A DNA stretch of 64,000 bases from Cellulomonas taurus (GCF_012931845.1 NZ_CP051884.1:992001-1056000), one strand, 5' to 3'; numbered from the stretch's first letter, positions 7,649-19,540 are shown. The notes: a model not told the origin generated them from the letters alone. A program made the numbers and translations.

Positions 7649-10174
7649 TCACAGCCGCGGATCGACCGGCTCCGTCTCCAACGCCAGCACCCCGAACACC
7701 GCCTCGTGCACCCGCCAGATGGGCTCGTCCGCCACGAACCGTTCCAGCGCCTCCATGCCGAGCGCGTACTCCCGCAGCGCCAGTGACCGCTTGCGGCCGA
7801 GACGCCGGGACCGCAGTCGATCCAGGTTGTCCGGTTCGAGATAATCGGGGCCGTAGATGATCCGCAGGTACTCGGCGCCGCGGACCTTGATCCCGGGCTG
7901 CACGAGCCCGTGGCCACCACGCACCTGGTTGTCGAGCGGCTTGACCACCATGCCTTCGCCACCGGCCTCGGTCAGGGTGGTCCACCAGTCGATTCCGGCG
8001 GCGACCGAGGCGTCGTCGGAGGTGTCCACCACCAGTCGCCGCGTGGTCTGCAACACGCCGGTGTCGTCGGCGGCGACCAAGCGGTCGGCGTAGGTGCGCC
8101 CCGCACTGGCGAGCAGCTGGAACGGGGCCAGATGCACACCGTCGAGTCCGTCCACCGGCCAGACGTAGCGGCGGTAGGCGGCGGTGAACGCGTTCGCGTT
8201 GTGGGCGCGGGATCGGGTGCGTTCGAGCAGCGGTGCGAGGTCGGGCACGGCGGCGGCCGCGCGGTGCAACACCTCGACTGCCACAGGCAGTGCTGCCCGC
8301 GCGGCGGCACCCACTGCTGCGTACTGGGTGCGCACGAGGTCGTGGGCCTTGACCGACCAGGGCATCAGCTCGCCGTCGAACAGCAACCACCCGGAGTCCT
8401 GCCACAGACCCGCTCGGGTGACGGCGTCACGCAGGATCGCCACCAGTGCTTCGGTCCGCTCCGGGTCGAAGAACGGTCGGCCTGTGCGGGTGTGCACGGC
8501 GCCGGTGACGCCGGTGGGCATGCCGAAAATCGTGCTGGCGGTGTCCTGGTCGCGGCAGAGCAGCACCACCGCCCGGGATCCCATGTGCTTCTCCTCGCAG
8601 ATCACGGTGTCCACCCGGTCGGCACGGAACTGGTCGAAAGCGGCCGCCGGGTGCTCGAGGAGGTCGCCCGTGGTCGCTGTCGCGCACGGGCTCATGGTGG
8701 GCGGCAGGTACAGCAGCCAGCGGGGGTCGACGGCGAACCGGCTCATCACCTCCAGGGCCCCGGTCGACTGATCGGCACCGATGGTGACGCGGCCGTGCAA
8801 CCGGGTCTCGATCACCCGCTTGCCGAGGACGTCCTGGATGTCCAACAGATTCGGGTCCCGGCGAGCGGGGTCGGGTGCGACCTCCTGTCCTGCGACCGGG
8901 AACGGGCGGCCGGGGTCGGCGTACACCTGCGCTGCGGCGACCTGAATCAGGTCCTTCTCCGGGTAGCGCAGCGCCGACAGATGACCACCGAAGACGCAGC
9001 CGGTGTCCAGGCACAGGGTGTTGTTCACCCAGGTCGGTACCGGGGTCGGCGTGTGGCCGTACAGCACCATCGCGCGTCCGCGGTAGTCGTCGGCCCAGGG
9101 CAGGCGAACCGGCATGCCGTACTCGTCCCGCTCGCCGGTGACGTCGCCGAACAGGGCGAAGCTGCGCACCCGACCGGAGGCGCGACCGTGGAACTGCTCG
9201 GCCAGACCGGCGTGCGCGACCACCAGGTGGCCGTCGTCCAGCACCAGGTGGGCCACGAGTCCGTCGCAGAAGTCCCGCACCTCGCGGCGGAACTCATCGG
9301 TCTCCCGGGACAGCTGGTCCAGGGTCTCCGCCAGACCATGTCCGGTCTGCACCTGCCGCCCGTCGAGTGCGCGGACCAGTTTGTGCTCGTGGTTTCCGGG
9401 CACTGCGAGCGCGTGACCCGCCCGCACCATGCCCATCACCAGGCGCAGCACACCGGGAGAGTCGGGTCCACGGTCCACCAGATCGCCGAGGAACAGCGCG
9501 CGACGCCCATCGGGGTGGCTGGCATCGACCGGACGGCCCTGGTCGTCGCGAAGCAGGGTCCACCCGAGGCGGGTCAGCAGTGCTTCCAGCTCGGTGCGGC
9601 ACCCGTGCACGTCACCGATCACGTCGAGCGGCCCGTGTTCGCTTCGCCGGTCGCTGCGCAGCGGGGTTCGGACGAAGGTGGCCGCCGCCACCTCGGCCTC
9701 GTCGGTCAGATGGTGGATGTGCCGGAAGCCCTCTTTGCGCAATCCGCGCAGGCCGCGGTGCAGCTGGCTCACCTGGCGGCCGACAATGCGTGCGCCGAGC
9801 TGGCGATCGGGACGGCTGGCGTCACGCTCGAGGCAGACCCGCTCCGGGAGGTCCAGCACCACGGCGACTGGCAGTACGTCATGCGCGCGGGCCAGCGCGA
9901 CCAGCGAGCGCCGGGCTTCGGGCTGCACATTCGTCGCGTCGACGACGGTCAGCAGACCCGCGTCCAGTCGCTTGCCGGCGATGTGGTGCAGGACGTCGAA
10001 GGCGGCAGCAGTGGCAGCCTGGGAGTTGATGTCGTTGGACACCAGGCCGCGACAGAAGTCGGATGACAGGACCTCGAACGGTCCGAAATGCTGCGCGGCG
10101 AAAGTGGACTTCCCGGAACCGGAGGCACCGATCAGGACGACGAGCGACAGATCGGGAATGGCCAAATCGGTCAT
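7649..10174 (-). CDS. pnkp: Polynucleotide kinase-phosphatase-ligase (bacterial Pnkp)
   Basis: 841 residues, the three-domain RNA repair enzyme. The N-terminal kinase has the P-loop GASGSGKST (residues 16-24) and phosphorylates 5'-OH ends. The central metallophosphoesterase (about 182-440) has GDVHG near 187-191, GDLVDRG near 230-236 and GNHE at 260-263, and removes 2',3'-cyclic or 3' phosphates. The C-terminal nucleotidyltransferase has the adenylylation motif EEKHMGSR with Lys529, and activates ends for sealing. The start is the ATG at 10174, whose ATGA overlaps the stop of hen1. In characterised systems Pnkp and Hen1 form a complex that repairs and 2'-O-methylates RNAs cut by ribotoxins. 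The gene converges on the toxin cassette with only 139 bases between, where I see no other feature. Confidence 0.95.
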   Translation of the reverse strand: MTDLAIPDLSLVVLIGASGSGKSTFAAQHFGPFEVLSSDFCRGLVSNDINSQAATAAAFDVLHHIAGKRLDAGLLTVVDATNVQPEARRSLVALARAHDVLPVAVVLDLPERVCLERDASRPDRQLGARIVGRQVSQLHRGLRGLRKEGFRHIHHLTDEAEVAAATFVRTPLRSDRRSEHGPLDVIGDVHGCRTELEALLTRLGWTLLRDDQGRPVDASHPDGRRALFLGDLVDRGPDSPGVLRLVMGMVRAGHALAVPGNHEHKLVRALDGRQVQTGHGLAETLDQLSRETDEFRREVRDFCDGLVAHLVLDDGHLVVAHAGLAEQFHGRASGRVRSFALFGDVTGERDEYGMPVRLPWADDYRGRAMVLYGHTPTPVPTWVNNTLCLDTGCVFGGHLSALRYPEKDLIQVAAAQVYADPGRPFPVAGQEVAPDPARRDPNLLDIQDVLGKRVIETRLHGRVTIGADQSTGALEVMSRFAVDPRWLLYLPPTMSPCATATTGDLLEHPAAAFDQFRADRVDTVICEEKHMGSRAVVLLCRDQDTASTIFGMPTGVTGAVHTRTGRPFFDPERTEALVAILRDAVTRAGLWQDSGWLLFDGELMPWSVKAHDLVRTQYAAVGAAARAALPVAVEVLHRAAAAVPDLAPLLERTRSRAHNANAFTAAYRRYVWPVDGLDGVHLAPFQLLASAGRTYADRLVAADDTGVLQTTRRLVVDTSDDASVAAGIDWWTTLTEAGGEGMVVKPLDNQVRGGHGLVQPGIKVRGAEYLRIIYGPDYLEPDNLDRLRSRRLGRKRSLALREYALGMEALERFVADEPIWRVHEAVFGVLALETEPVDPRL

Positions 10175-11568
10175 GCTGTCGCTCCCTGGCTGCGGCTGAA
10201 CACTGCCATCTGGGTGGCGGGTCCGACCTCGGGATCGTCGGGTCCGATCGGGCGGAAGTCGACGGTGTAGCCCTGGCGGTCGGCGACCGCGTGTGCCCAG
10301 TCCTGGAACTCGGCGCGAGTCCACTCGAAGCGGTGGTCGTGGTGGCGGACGTGACCAGCGGTCAGGGAGGGGTAGCGCACGTTGTGCTCGACATTCGGGG
10401 TCGTGACGATCAGGGTGCTCGGGCGGGCGTGCTCGAACACCGCGCGTTCGAAGGCACCCAGGCGCGGCGGGTCGACGTGTTCGATCACTTCCATCAGCAC
10501 GCCGGTGTCGAATCCGGTGAGTCGGTCATCCCGGTAGGTCACCGATGACTGGATCAGGTCGATCCGGCGGCGTCGGGCCTCCGGCAGCGTGTCCAGGTGC
10601 AGACGTCGGGCAGCTCTCGACAGCTCGCGCGGTGCGACGTCCACCCCCAGGAGGCGGTCATACCGAGGATCGTCCAGCAACTGCGACAGCAAGCGACCCT
10701 CCCCGCAGCCCAGATCCACGACGCTGCGCGCTGACGACTCCGCCACCACCGCCAGCACCGCGTCCAGTCGGTGCCGGGCCAGGGAAGGGATTAACGGCCG
10801 ATCGGGCTCCGGTTCGCCGACATCGGTGATGTCGGCATCGGCGCCATCGGACTCGGTGATGCGATCCAGCGCCGAGTCCGCCAGCGAGCTGCGGTTGGCC
10901 AGGTAACACCGTGCGATCTCCGCACGGTGAGGGTGCCCGGCGAGCCACCGCTCTCCGGCGCGCAGCAGCTTGTCGACCTCGTCCTCACCGACCCAGTAGT
11001 GCTTCGCCGAGTCCAGAGCCGGGAGCAGGACGTAGAGGTGGCTGAGGGCGTCGGCCACGCGCATCCGGCCGGACATCCGCAGGTCGACGTAGTGTGAGTC
11101 GCCCCATTCCGGCATCGCCGGGTCCAGCGGGATTGGGATGGCGGAGACCTGCCATCCGAGCGGCTCGAACAGTCGCTTCGCCGCTGCGGCACCGCCTCGG
11201 CACGGCGCCGAGGGCACATGCACGTCCAGATCCAACTCCCGTTCGGGCAGCTCCGGGCGCGCAGGGCAGCGCCCGGCGATCGCGGTGCGGAACACCCGTC
11301 CGAGGGCGACAGCGAGCATCGAGGAGGCGGCATACGGTCGGTCGTTCACATACTCGGACAAGCTGATGCCCGAGTGGCCACGGACCAGAGCGATCGGGTC
11401 CACCTCCAGCAACAGGGCGACCTCGCACCGCGTGGGTGTGGCCTCGGGGTAGAAGACGTGCGCGGTCCCGACCGACAGGTCGAACGACTGCGCCCGCGCC
11501 GGGTGCTTGTGCAGCAGGTAGCCGAGGTCGGTCGCGTCCGGTGTGGTCGACGCGAGGGTCAGGAGCAT
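10171..11568 (-). CDS. hen1: 3'-terminal RNA ribose 2'-O-methyltransferase Hen1
   Basis: 465 residues. The N-terminal half (to about 245) is the bacterial Hen1 domain that activates Pnkp ligase; the C-terminal half is a SAM methyltransferase with VVDLGCGEG (283-291) and the Mn2+-binding set E360, E363, H364 (MEVIEHVDPPRL) plus a histidine in RHHDHRFEW. In Pnkp/Hen1 systems it methylates the 2'-OH of the 3' end at the break before sealing, which protects the repaired RNA against renewed cleavage. The ATG at 11568 is preceded by TACGGT at 7 bases, suggesting a leaderless transcript covering hen1 and pnkp. The ATGA overlap with pnkp means the two are translated in a coupled way. Confidence 0.95.
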   Translation of the reverse strand: MLLTLASTTPDATDLGYLLHKHPARAQSFDLSVGTAHVFYPEATPTRCEVALLLEVDPIALVRGHSGISLSEYVNDRPYAASSMLAVALGRVFRTAIAGRCPARPELPERELDLDVHVPSAPCRGGAAAAKRLFEPLGWQVSAIPIPLDPAMPEWGDSHYVDLRMSGRMRVADALSHLYVLLPALDSAKHYWVGEDEVDKLLRAGERWLAGHPHRAEIARCYLANRSSLADSALDRITESDGADADITDVGEPEPDRPLIPSLARHRLDAVLAVVAESSARSVVDLGCGEGRLLSQLLDDPRYDRLLGVDVAPRELSRAARRLHLDTLPEARRRRIDLIQSSVTYRDDRLTGFDTGVLMEVIEHVDPPRLGAFERAVFEHARPSTLIVTTPNVEHNVRYPSLTAGHVRHHDHRFEWTRAEFQDWAHAVADRQGYTVDFRPIGPDDPEVGPATQMAVFSRSQGATA

Positions 11569-11575
11569 GGACGGA

Positions 11576-11581
11576 ACCGTA
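11576..11581 (-). promoter_or_regulatory. -10 element of leaderless hen1-pnkp promoter
   Basis: On the minus strand TACGGT ends 7 bases before the hen1 ATG at 11568, without a ribosome site between them. Confidence 0.55.
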
Positions 11582-11635
11582 TCGATGCTGTCCAGGGACT
11601 TTCTGGGACGGCAGGCTCGTGCCAAGCTCGTCCGC

Positions 11636-13360
11636 ATGAGCTTCACCGTCGAAGACGCCCCCTGGTGGACCCGTGCCACCGTCTATCAGATCTACCCCCG
11701 CTCCTTCGCCGACTCCAACGGTGACGGCATCGGCGATCTGCGCGGCATCATCGCGCACCTGGATCACCTGACGGCGCTCGGGGTGGACGTGGTGTGGCTG
11801 TCGCCGATCTATCGGTCGCCGCAGGACGACAACGGGTATGACATCAGCGACTACCAGGACGTGGACCCGAGCTTCGGCACGCTGGCGGATCTGGACGAGT
11901 TGATCGCCGCGTTGCACGGGCGCGGGATCAAGCTGGTGATGGACCTGGTGGTGAACCACACCTCGGACGAGCACCCGTGGTTCGTGGCCAGCCGGTCGAG
12001 CGCGGACGACCCGAAGCGCGACTGGTACTGGTGGCGGCCGCCGCGCCAGGGCATGGAGCTCGGGCAGCCGGGGGCGGAGCCGACCAACTGGCACTCGTTC
12101 TTCTCCGGTGGCACCTGGGAGCCGGACCCCGCGACCGGCGAGTACTACCTGCACCTGTTCAGCGTGAAGCAGCCGGATCTGAACTGGGAGAACCCGGAGG
12201 TCCGCCAGGCCGTCTACGCGATGATGCGCTGGTGGCTGGACCGCGGGGTCGACGGCTTCCGGATGGATGTCATCAACCTGATCAGCAAGGACACCGCGCT
12301 GCCCGATGGCCCGGTGATCGCCGGGGTGTGGGGCGACGGCAGTCCGCACTACACGGACGGGCCGCGGGTGCACGAGTTCCTGCAGGAGATGCACCGGGAG
12401 GTGTTCGCCGGCCGGGACGCCCAGTTGCTCACCGTGGGGGAGACGCCGGGAGTGACCCTGGAGGAGGCGCTGCGGTACACCGACCCGGCGCGGGCCGAGG
12501 TGGACATGGTGTTCCAGTTCGAGCACGTGGGGCTCGACCATGGTCCGGGCGGGAAGTTCGACCCGCGCCCGCTGCGGTTGACCGACCTCAAGGCGACCTT
12601 CGGCCGGTGGCAGACGGGTCTGGCGGAGGCCGGGTGGAACAGCCTCTACTGGGACAACCACGATCAGCCACGGGTGGTCAGCCGGTTCGGCGACGACGGG
12701 GTCTACCGCCGGGAGTCGGCGAAGGCGCTGGCGACCCTGCTGCACCTGCACCGGGGCACGCCGTACGTGTATCAGGGCGAGGAACTGGGCATGACCAACG
12801 CCCACTTCACCCGGTTCGACCAGTACCGGGACATCGAGTCGGTGCGGCACGTGGCGCAGAGTCGCGCGTTGGGCACCGCGACCGACGAACAGTTGCTGGC
12901 CGGGTTGGCGTACATGAGTAGGGACAACGCACGCACCCCGGTGCAGTGGGACGACGGCCCGCAGGCGGGCTTCACCACCGGTACCCCGTGGCTCGCGGTC
13001 AACCCGAACCACACCGAGATCAACGCGGCGGCCGAGCGGGCCGATCCGGACTCGGTGTTCCACCACTACCGGCGGCTGATCGAGCTCCGGCACCGGGACG
13101 ACACCGTGGCGCTGGGTGCGTTCCGGATGCTGCTGCCGCAGGACGAGCAGGTCTACGCCTTCACCCGGACCCTCGGTGACGACAGTCTGCTGGTGGCGGT
13201 CAACGTCTCCGGCGAACCGGCGGCCGTCGACCTGGGCGACGACTGGCCGGCGGTGGACGGGTCCTGGGGCGACCTGGTGCTCGGCACCCACCCGGAGGAG
13301 GGTGCCGAGCCGACGGTGCTCCGGCCCTGGGAGGCTCGCGTCGTGCGTGCGGTGCGCTGA
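11636..13360 (+). CDS. GH13 alpha-glucosidase (oligo-1,6-glucosidase/sucrase type)
   Basis: 574 residues without signal peptide, so cytoplasmic. It shows the GH13 regions in order: DVVWLSPIY, the region I motif DLVVNHTSDEHPWF (residues ~103-116), GFRMDVI with the nucleophile Asp211, GET with the acid/base Glu269, and DNHDQPR with the transition-state Asp343. The start WWTRATVYQIYPRSF is typical of the GH13 group that hydrolyses maltose, isomaltose, sucrose or trehalose-type oligosaccharides. A small C-terminal beta domain follows. It stands alone here, head-to-head with hen1, with no sugar transporter beside it, so the exact substrate cannot be set. A weaker CAAGCT hexamer lies 7 bases before the ATG at 11636. 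Confidence 0.9.
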   Translation: MSFTVEDAPWWTRATVYQIYPRSFADSNGDGIGDLRGIIAHLDHLTALGVDVVWLSPIYRSPQDDNGYDISDYQDVDPSFGTLADLDELIAALHGRGIKLVMDLVVNHTSDEHPWFVASRSSADDPKRDWYWWRPPRQGMELGQPGAEPTNWHSFFSGGTWEPDPATGEYYLHLFSVKQPDLNWENPEVRQAVYAMMRWWLDRGVDGFRMDVINLISKDTALPDGPVIAGVWGDGSPHYTDGPRVHEFLQEMHREVFAGRDAQLLTVGETPGVTLEEALRYTDPARAEVDMVFQFEHVGLDHGPGGKFDPRPLRLTDLKATFGRWQTGLAEAGWNSLYWDNHDQPRVVSRFGDDGVYRRESAKALATLLHLHRGTPYVYQGEELGMTNAHFTRFDQYRDIESVRHVAQSRALGTATDEQLLAGLAYMSRDNARTPVQWDDGPQAGFTTGTPWLAVNPNHTEINAAAERADPDSVFHHYRRLIELRHRDDTVALGAFRMLLPQDEQVYAFTRTLGDDSLLVAVNVSGEPAAVDLGDDWPAVDGSWGDLVLGTHPEEGAEPTVLRPWEARVVRAVR

Positions 13361-13361
13361 G

Positions 13362-13973
13362 TCAGGACACGGAGCGGTCGACCTCGATCACCAGCCGGGT
13401 CGGGTCGGTCAGGGTGCTGACCCGGTACGGCGCCTCGGGGTCGGTCAGGCCGAGCCAGAGGATCGCCTCGCCCTCGGTGACCCCGGAGAAGGCCGTGCCG
13501 GTGACCACGGTCCCGCCCAGGCCGGTGCTGCCGGGCTGGAGTCCGCCGGTGGGTGGGGTGGTCAGGCCTGTGATCACCACACCGAGGTAACTGTCGGCGG
13601 GCAGGTCGACCGGTGCGCCGCTGCTCGGGTCGGCTGCGGTGGCGGTGCGGGTCGTCATGGCGCCGGGGGTGCCGCTGCCGGAGAACTCGACCGTGACCAC
13701 ATCGGTGCCGGTCGGGGTCTCGACGGTGACCCCGGTGACGGTCAGGGCGGCGTCGGCGCTCGCGGCCGTGCTCTCGGTGCCGGACTGGCTCGCCGATGCC
13801 GATGCCGGTGCCGATGCCGGTGCCGTGGGGGTGGGATCCGGCGAGGGTGAGACGGTCGGGCGTGCGGCGGAGGTGGTCGACGGCGCGGACGCCTCGGGCT
13901 GCGAGGCGCTCCCGCACCCGGCCAGGACGACGACGGCGACGACGCCGACCGCTACCCCTGCTGATGTCTTCAT
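13362..13973 (-). CDS. Lipoprotein with AMIN-like domain
   Basis: 203 residues. A lipoprotein signal peptide ends in LAGC (lipidated Cys19), followed by a low-complexity Pro/Ser/Ala/Thr linker to about residue 75, encoded in part by repeated GCCGATGCC/GCCGGTGCC triplets, and then one beta-rich domain (VTVEFSG, DSYLGVVITG, VLIEVDRS-like ending) that resembles the AMIN-like domain of actinobacterial secreted proteins. AMIN domains bind cell-wall polymers, so an envelope function is likely. The ATG at 13973 follows TAGGCT by 6 bases. It converges on the glucosidase with only one base between the stops. The domain call is from pattern and moderate. Confidence 0.7.
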   Translation of the reverse strand: MKTSAGVAVGVVAVVVLAGCGSASQPEASAPSTTSAARPTVSPSPDPTPTAPASAPASASASQSGTESTAASADAALTVTGVTVETPTGTDVVTVEFSGSGTPGAMTTRTATAADPSSGAPVDLPADSYLGVVITGLTTPPTGGLQPGSTGLGGTVVTGTAFSGVTEGEAILWLGLTDPEAPYRVSTLTDPTRLVIEVDRSVS

Positions 13974-13979
13974 CCGTCG

Positions 13980-13985
13980 AGCCTA
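13980..13985 (-). promoter_or_regulatory. -10 element of leaderless lipoprotein promoter
   Basis: On the minus strand TAGGCT ends 6 bases before the ATG at 13973. Confidence 0.55.
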
Positions 13986-14068
13986 GTGACGTCCATGCTC
14001 CGGAACCGTGCTCCACGATGTGAGACGGAATCGGTCGGGGCGTGACACCCGACAGCGGGGGGCGTAAC

Positions 14069-14122
14069 GTGCCGGACATGCAGACGATCTCCCTCGTAGT
14101 ACTTCCCGGGCGCGCTGGCTGA
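14069..14122 (+). CDS. ilvBNC leader peptide
   Basis: A 17-codon frame from GTG 14069 (or 14 codons from ATG 14078), reading MPDMQTISLVVLPGRAG. Ile, Leu, Val, Val and Leu are clustered within seven codons, i.e. all three end products of the branched-chain pathway. A GGGGGG run lies 7 bases before the GTG. The stop at 14120-14122 falls inside the first arm of a set of mutually exclusive hairpins, so a ribosome stalled on the Leu-Val-Val-Leu run or released at the stop would change which hairpin forms. This matches the known attenuation of ilvBNC in Corynebacterium. Confidence 0.8.
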   Translation: MPDMQTISLVVLPGRAG

Positions 14123-14189
14123 AGCCCCGAGGTCCTCGTCAGCGCGCACCCCTCGATCGGCCCTCATCGGAGGACCCGAGGGGTTTTTT
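14110..14189 (+). promoter_or_regulatory. Transcription attenuator of ilvBNC
   Basis: Three competing structures are visible. Segments 1:2 pair GCGCGCTG (14110-14117) with CAGCGCGC (14140-14147). Segments 2:3 pair GGTCCTC (14131-14137) with GAGGACC (14170-14176), an antiterminator. Segments 3:4 form the terminator CCCCTCG (14149-14155) with CGAGGGG (14177-14183) followed by six T. Stalling of the leader-peptide ribosome on scarce Val/Leu/Ile codons would block 1:2 and free 2:3, so that transcription continues into ilvB. Confidence 0.8.
14149..14189 (+). terminator. Intrinsic terminator of the ilv attenuator
   Basis: A 7-bp stem CCCCTCG/CGAGGGG is followed by TTTTTT at 14184-14189, 60 bases before ilvB. 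Confidence 0.85.
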
Positions 14190-14248
14190 GTTGCCGACGA
14201 GCCGCCGGTGACATCCCCCGCACCGCCCCCCACCGCCAGGAGAGATTG

Positions 14249-17717
<3,469 letters not shown>

Positions 17718-17728
17718 GCCACCCCCCC

Positions 17729-17765
17729 ACAGGGGCCGCATCCCGATCCGGGGTGCGGCCCCTGT
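17729..17765 (+). terminator. Hairpin terminator after ilvC
   Basis: A 16-bp near-perfect stem, ACAGGGGCCGCATCCC paired with GGGGTGCGGCCCCTGT, has one G-T wobble and a 5-base loop. There is no T-run, which is common for terminators of GC-rich actinobacteria. Confidence 0.7.
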
Positions 17766-17790
17766 CGCGTTCTCTGCCAGGATCGGTGCC

Positions 17791-18312
17791 ATGACCGACG
17801 ACACCGCTGCCGCCGACGAGATCCTGCGCTTCTGGGAGGCCGCCCGGCACCGGGCCGGGGTGTCGCGCACCTCGGTGGTGACCGGCCTGGGGGTGAGCGG
17901 GTCGATGGTGCCGCCGACCTGGTCCTTCGGCGACAACCCGGCGCTGGCCGACCACCTGCTCGAGTTGGTGCTCAGCGGTGAGAAGACCGGCACCTCCACC
18001 GCGCTGATCGAGTTCGAGCACAACGACGAGCCGATGCCGGTGCCCGGTGATCTGCAGATCGTGCTGGATGCCGCCGGTCACCCGCGGGCGCTGCTGCGCA
18101 CCACCGAGGTCACCACCGTGCCGTTCGGCGAGGTGCCGGTCGACCACGCCGTGGCGGAGGGGGAGGACGACCGCACCCTGGAGTCCTGGCGGGTGGAGCA
18201 CGAGACGTACTGGCGCCGGGTGCTGGCGCCGCTGGGGGTCGAGTTCAGCACCGACCTGCCGATCGTGATGGAGCGGTTCGAGCTGCTGTACCCGCGTACC
18301 GGCGACCGATGA
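17791..18312 (+). CDS. ASCH domain-containing protein
   Basis: 173 residues, soluble. The segment WSFGDNPALADHLLELVLSG, then GEKTGTSTAL and PVPGDLQIVLD, matches the ASCH fold, a PUA-like RNA-binding beta barrel whose lysine-rich entry (SGEKTGT) is its most conserved part. Some ASCH proteins hydrolyse N4-acetylcytidine or bind RNA, but the function here is not established. Its stop overlaps the start of the next gene (ATGA at 18309). A CAGGAT hexamer 7 bases before the ATG at 17791 is a weaker version of the leaderless -10 pattern. Confidence 0.8.
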   Translation: MTDDTAAADEILRFWEAARHRAGVSRTSVVTGLGVSGSMVPPTWSFGDNPALADHLLELVLSGEKTGTSTALIEFEHNDEPMPVPGDLQIVLDAAGHPRALLRTTEVTTVPFGEVPVDHAVAEGEDDRTLESWRVEHETYWRRVLAPLGVEFSTDLPIVMERFELLYPRTGDR

Positions 18313-18899
18313 GGGGCGACTCGGCGCTCAGGATCGCGGTCCGGGTGCTGAGCGTGCTGCTCGGCTCCCTGTTCGTGCTCGCGGTGGTCCCGTCGGACTA
18401 TCGATGGCCGGTGGCGGGGATCGGCGCGCTGGCGCTGCTCGTCACCGCCGGACTCGTGACCGGTCTGGCAGGGCGGCCGCGGTTGCTCGCGGCGAAGGTG
18501 TCCCGGCTGCGTCCGGGTGCGACGGTGATCGCCGGGATCACCACGATCGAGACCCGTGGTGACGCCCGGGTCTCCGGTGCCGTCGACCGGCGCTGGGACG
18601 AGCTGGGCGGGTCGCCGGTGGTGTTGGCGGCGCTGCCGGACCGGATCGAGGTGTGGGCGCCGGGGGAGGACCGGCCGCGCTGGGCGATCACCCGGCGACC
18701 GGACTTCCCGCCGGTGGCGGTGCTGGCCTCGATGCCGACCGGCGGCATCGCCCAGGTGCAGCCCACCCCGGCGCTGCTGATCACCGACGGGGTGTCCCGG
18801 GTGACGGTGATCCCGGTCTACTCGGGGTTCAACGCCTCGGCGCCGCACCGGGCGCAGGCCGGGGTGCAGCGCGCGCTCGGGGAGCTGGTGGGGGCATGA
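18309..18899 (+). CDS. Hypothetical membrane protein, paralogue A
   Basis: 196 residues. Two hydrophobic helices occupy the first ~60 residues (VLLGSLFVLAVV and WPVAGIGALALLVTAGLV), and the rest is a soluble, probably cytoplasmic, domain with PGATVIAG, SPVVLAALPDRIEVWAPGED and RPRWAITRRPDFPP. The next gene encodes the same architecture with matching blocks, so this is a tandem duplication. The ATG overlaps the stop of the ASCH gene and its own stop overlaps the next ATG, so the three form one translationally coupled unit. I do not recognise a named family. Confidence 0.65.
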   Translation: MRGDSALRIAVRVLSVLLGSLFVLAVVPSDYRWPVAGIGALALLVTAGLVTGLAGRPRLLAAKVSRLRPGATVIAGITTIETRGDARVSGAVDRRWDELGGSPVVLAALPDRIEVWAPGEDRPRWAITRRPDFPPVAVLASMPTGGIAQVQPTPALLITDGVSRVTVIPVYSGFNASAPHRAQAGVQRALGELVGA

Positions 18900-19480
18900 G
18901 GGATCCGATCCGGGTGATGCGGGTGGTCGCCGTCCTGCTCGGGGTGGTGGCGGTGGTTCGGCTGCTGTCCGTCGCGCTGGACCCGGAGCAACGCGGGATC
19001 GTGCTCGCCGCGGTGCTGTTCACCGTGCTGCTGGTCGGCGGGGTGGTCCTCGGGGTGGCGCGCCGGGTCCGCAGGCTGGCCGACCGGGTCGCCGAGCTGC
19101 GCCCGGGCGCGGTGGTGATCCCGGCCTACACCACCGCCGAGACCGCCCTGGAGGCGCGCGCCCTCGGGGTGTCGTCGCGGAAGTGGAACGACATGGGCGG
19201 CACGCCGGTGGTGCTGGCGGCCCTGCCGGATCGGGTCGAGGTCTGGGCGCGCGGTGAGGACCGGCCACGATGGTGGGTGATGCGGGTGGCCCAGTTCCCG
19301 CCGCAGGCGGTGCGCGGCTCGATCGGTGTGCGGCGGCCGCCGTCGTTGCGGGTGGTGGACGGTCACGCTCAGGTGACGGTCGCCCCGGCGTACTCGGCGG
19401 TCCGTGCGACGTTCAGCGGGTCGCAGGCCGATCTGGCCCGGGCGATGACGGAGCTGGGCGTGCCGGTGACCGGGTTCTGA
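18896..19480 (+). CDS. Hypothetical membrane protein, paralogue B
   Basis: 194 residues with two N-terminal transmembrane helices and a C-terminal domain sharing the blocks LRPGAVVIPAYTTAET, GGTPVVLAALPDRVEVWARGED and RPRWWVM with the preceding protein. The conserved ALPDR-(I/V)-EVWA-x-GEDRPRW block may be a binding surface. It starts at the ATG overlapping the previous stop. No function is known; a pair of related subunits is one explanation, simple redundancy another. The gene ends 60 bases before leuB, which has its own -10. Confidence 0.65.
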   Translation: MRDPIRVMRVVAVLLGVVAVVRLLSVALDPEQRGIVLAAVLFTVLLVGGVVLGVARRVRRLADRVAELRPGAVVIPAYTTAETALEARALGVSSRKWNDMGGTPVVLAALPDRVEVWARGEDRPRWWVMRVAQFPPQAVRGSIGVRRPPSLRVVDGHAQVTVAPAYSAVRATFSGSQADLARAMTELGVPVTGF

Positions 19481-19527
19481 ATCGTCCATCATGTGAGCAC
19501 CGGGTCCCGAAGAATGGGACGCGCGGC

Positions 19528-19533
19528 TAGGGT
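19528..19533 (+). promoter_or_regulatory. -10 element of leaderless leuB promoter
   Basis: TAGGGT ends 7 bases before the ATG at 19541. Confidence 0.6.
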
Positions 19534-19540
19534 CAGGGGC

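Noticed and set aside
10985..13291. A 768-codon minus-strand frame opposite the glucosidase
   Set aside because: It is a shadow of the GH13 gene; it is repetitive in Arg/Pro/Gly and has no start signal.
13795..13835. Separate minisatellite in the lipoprotein gene
   Set aside because: The GCCGATGCCGGTGCC repeats simply encode the Ser/Ala/Pro linker of the lipoprotein.
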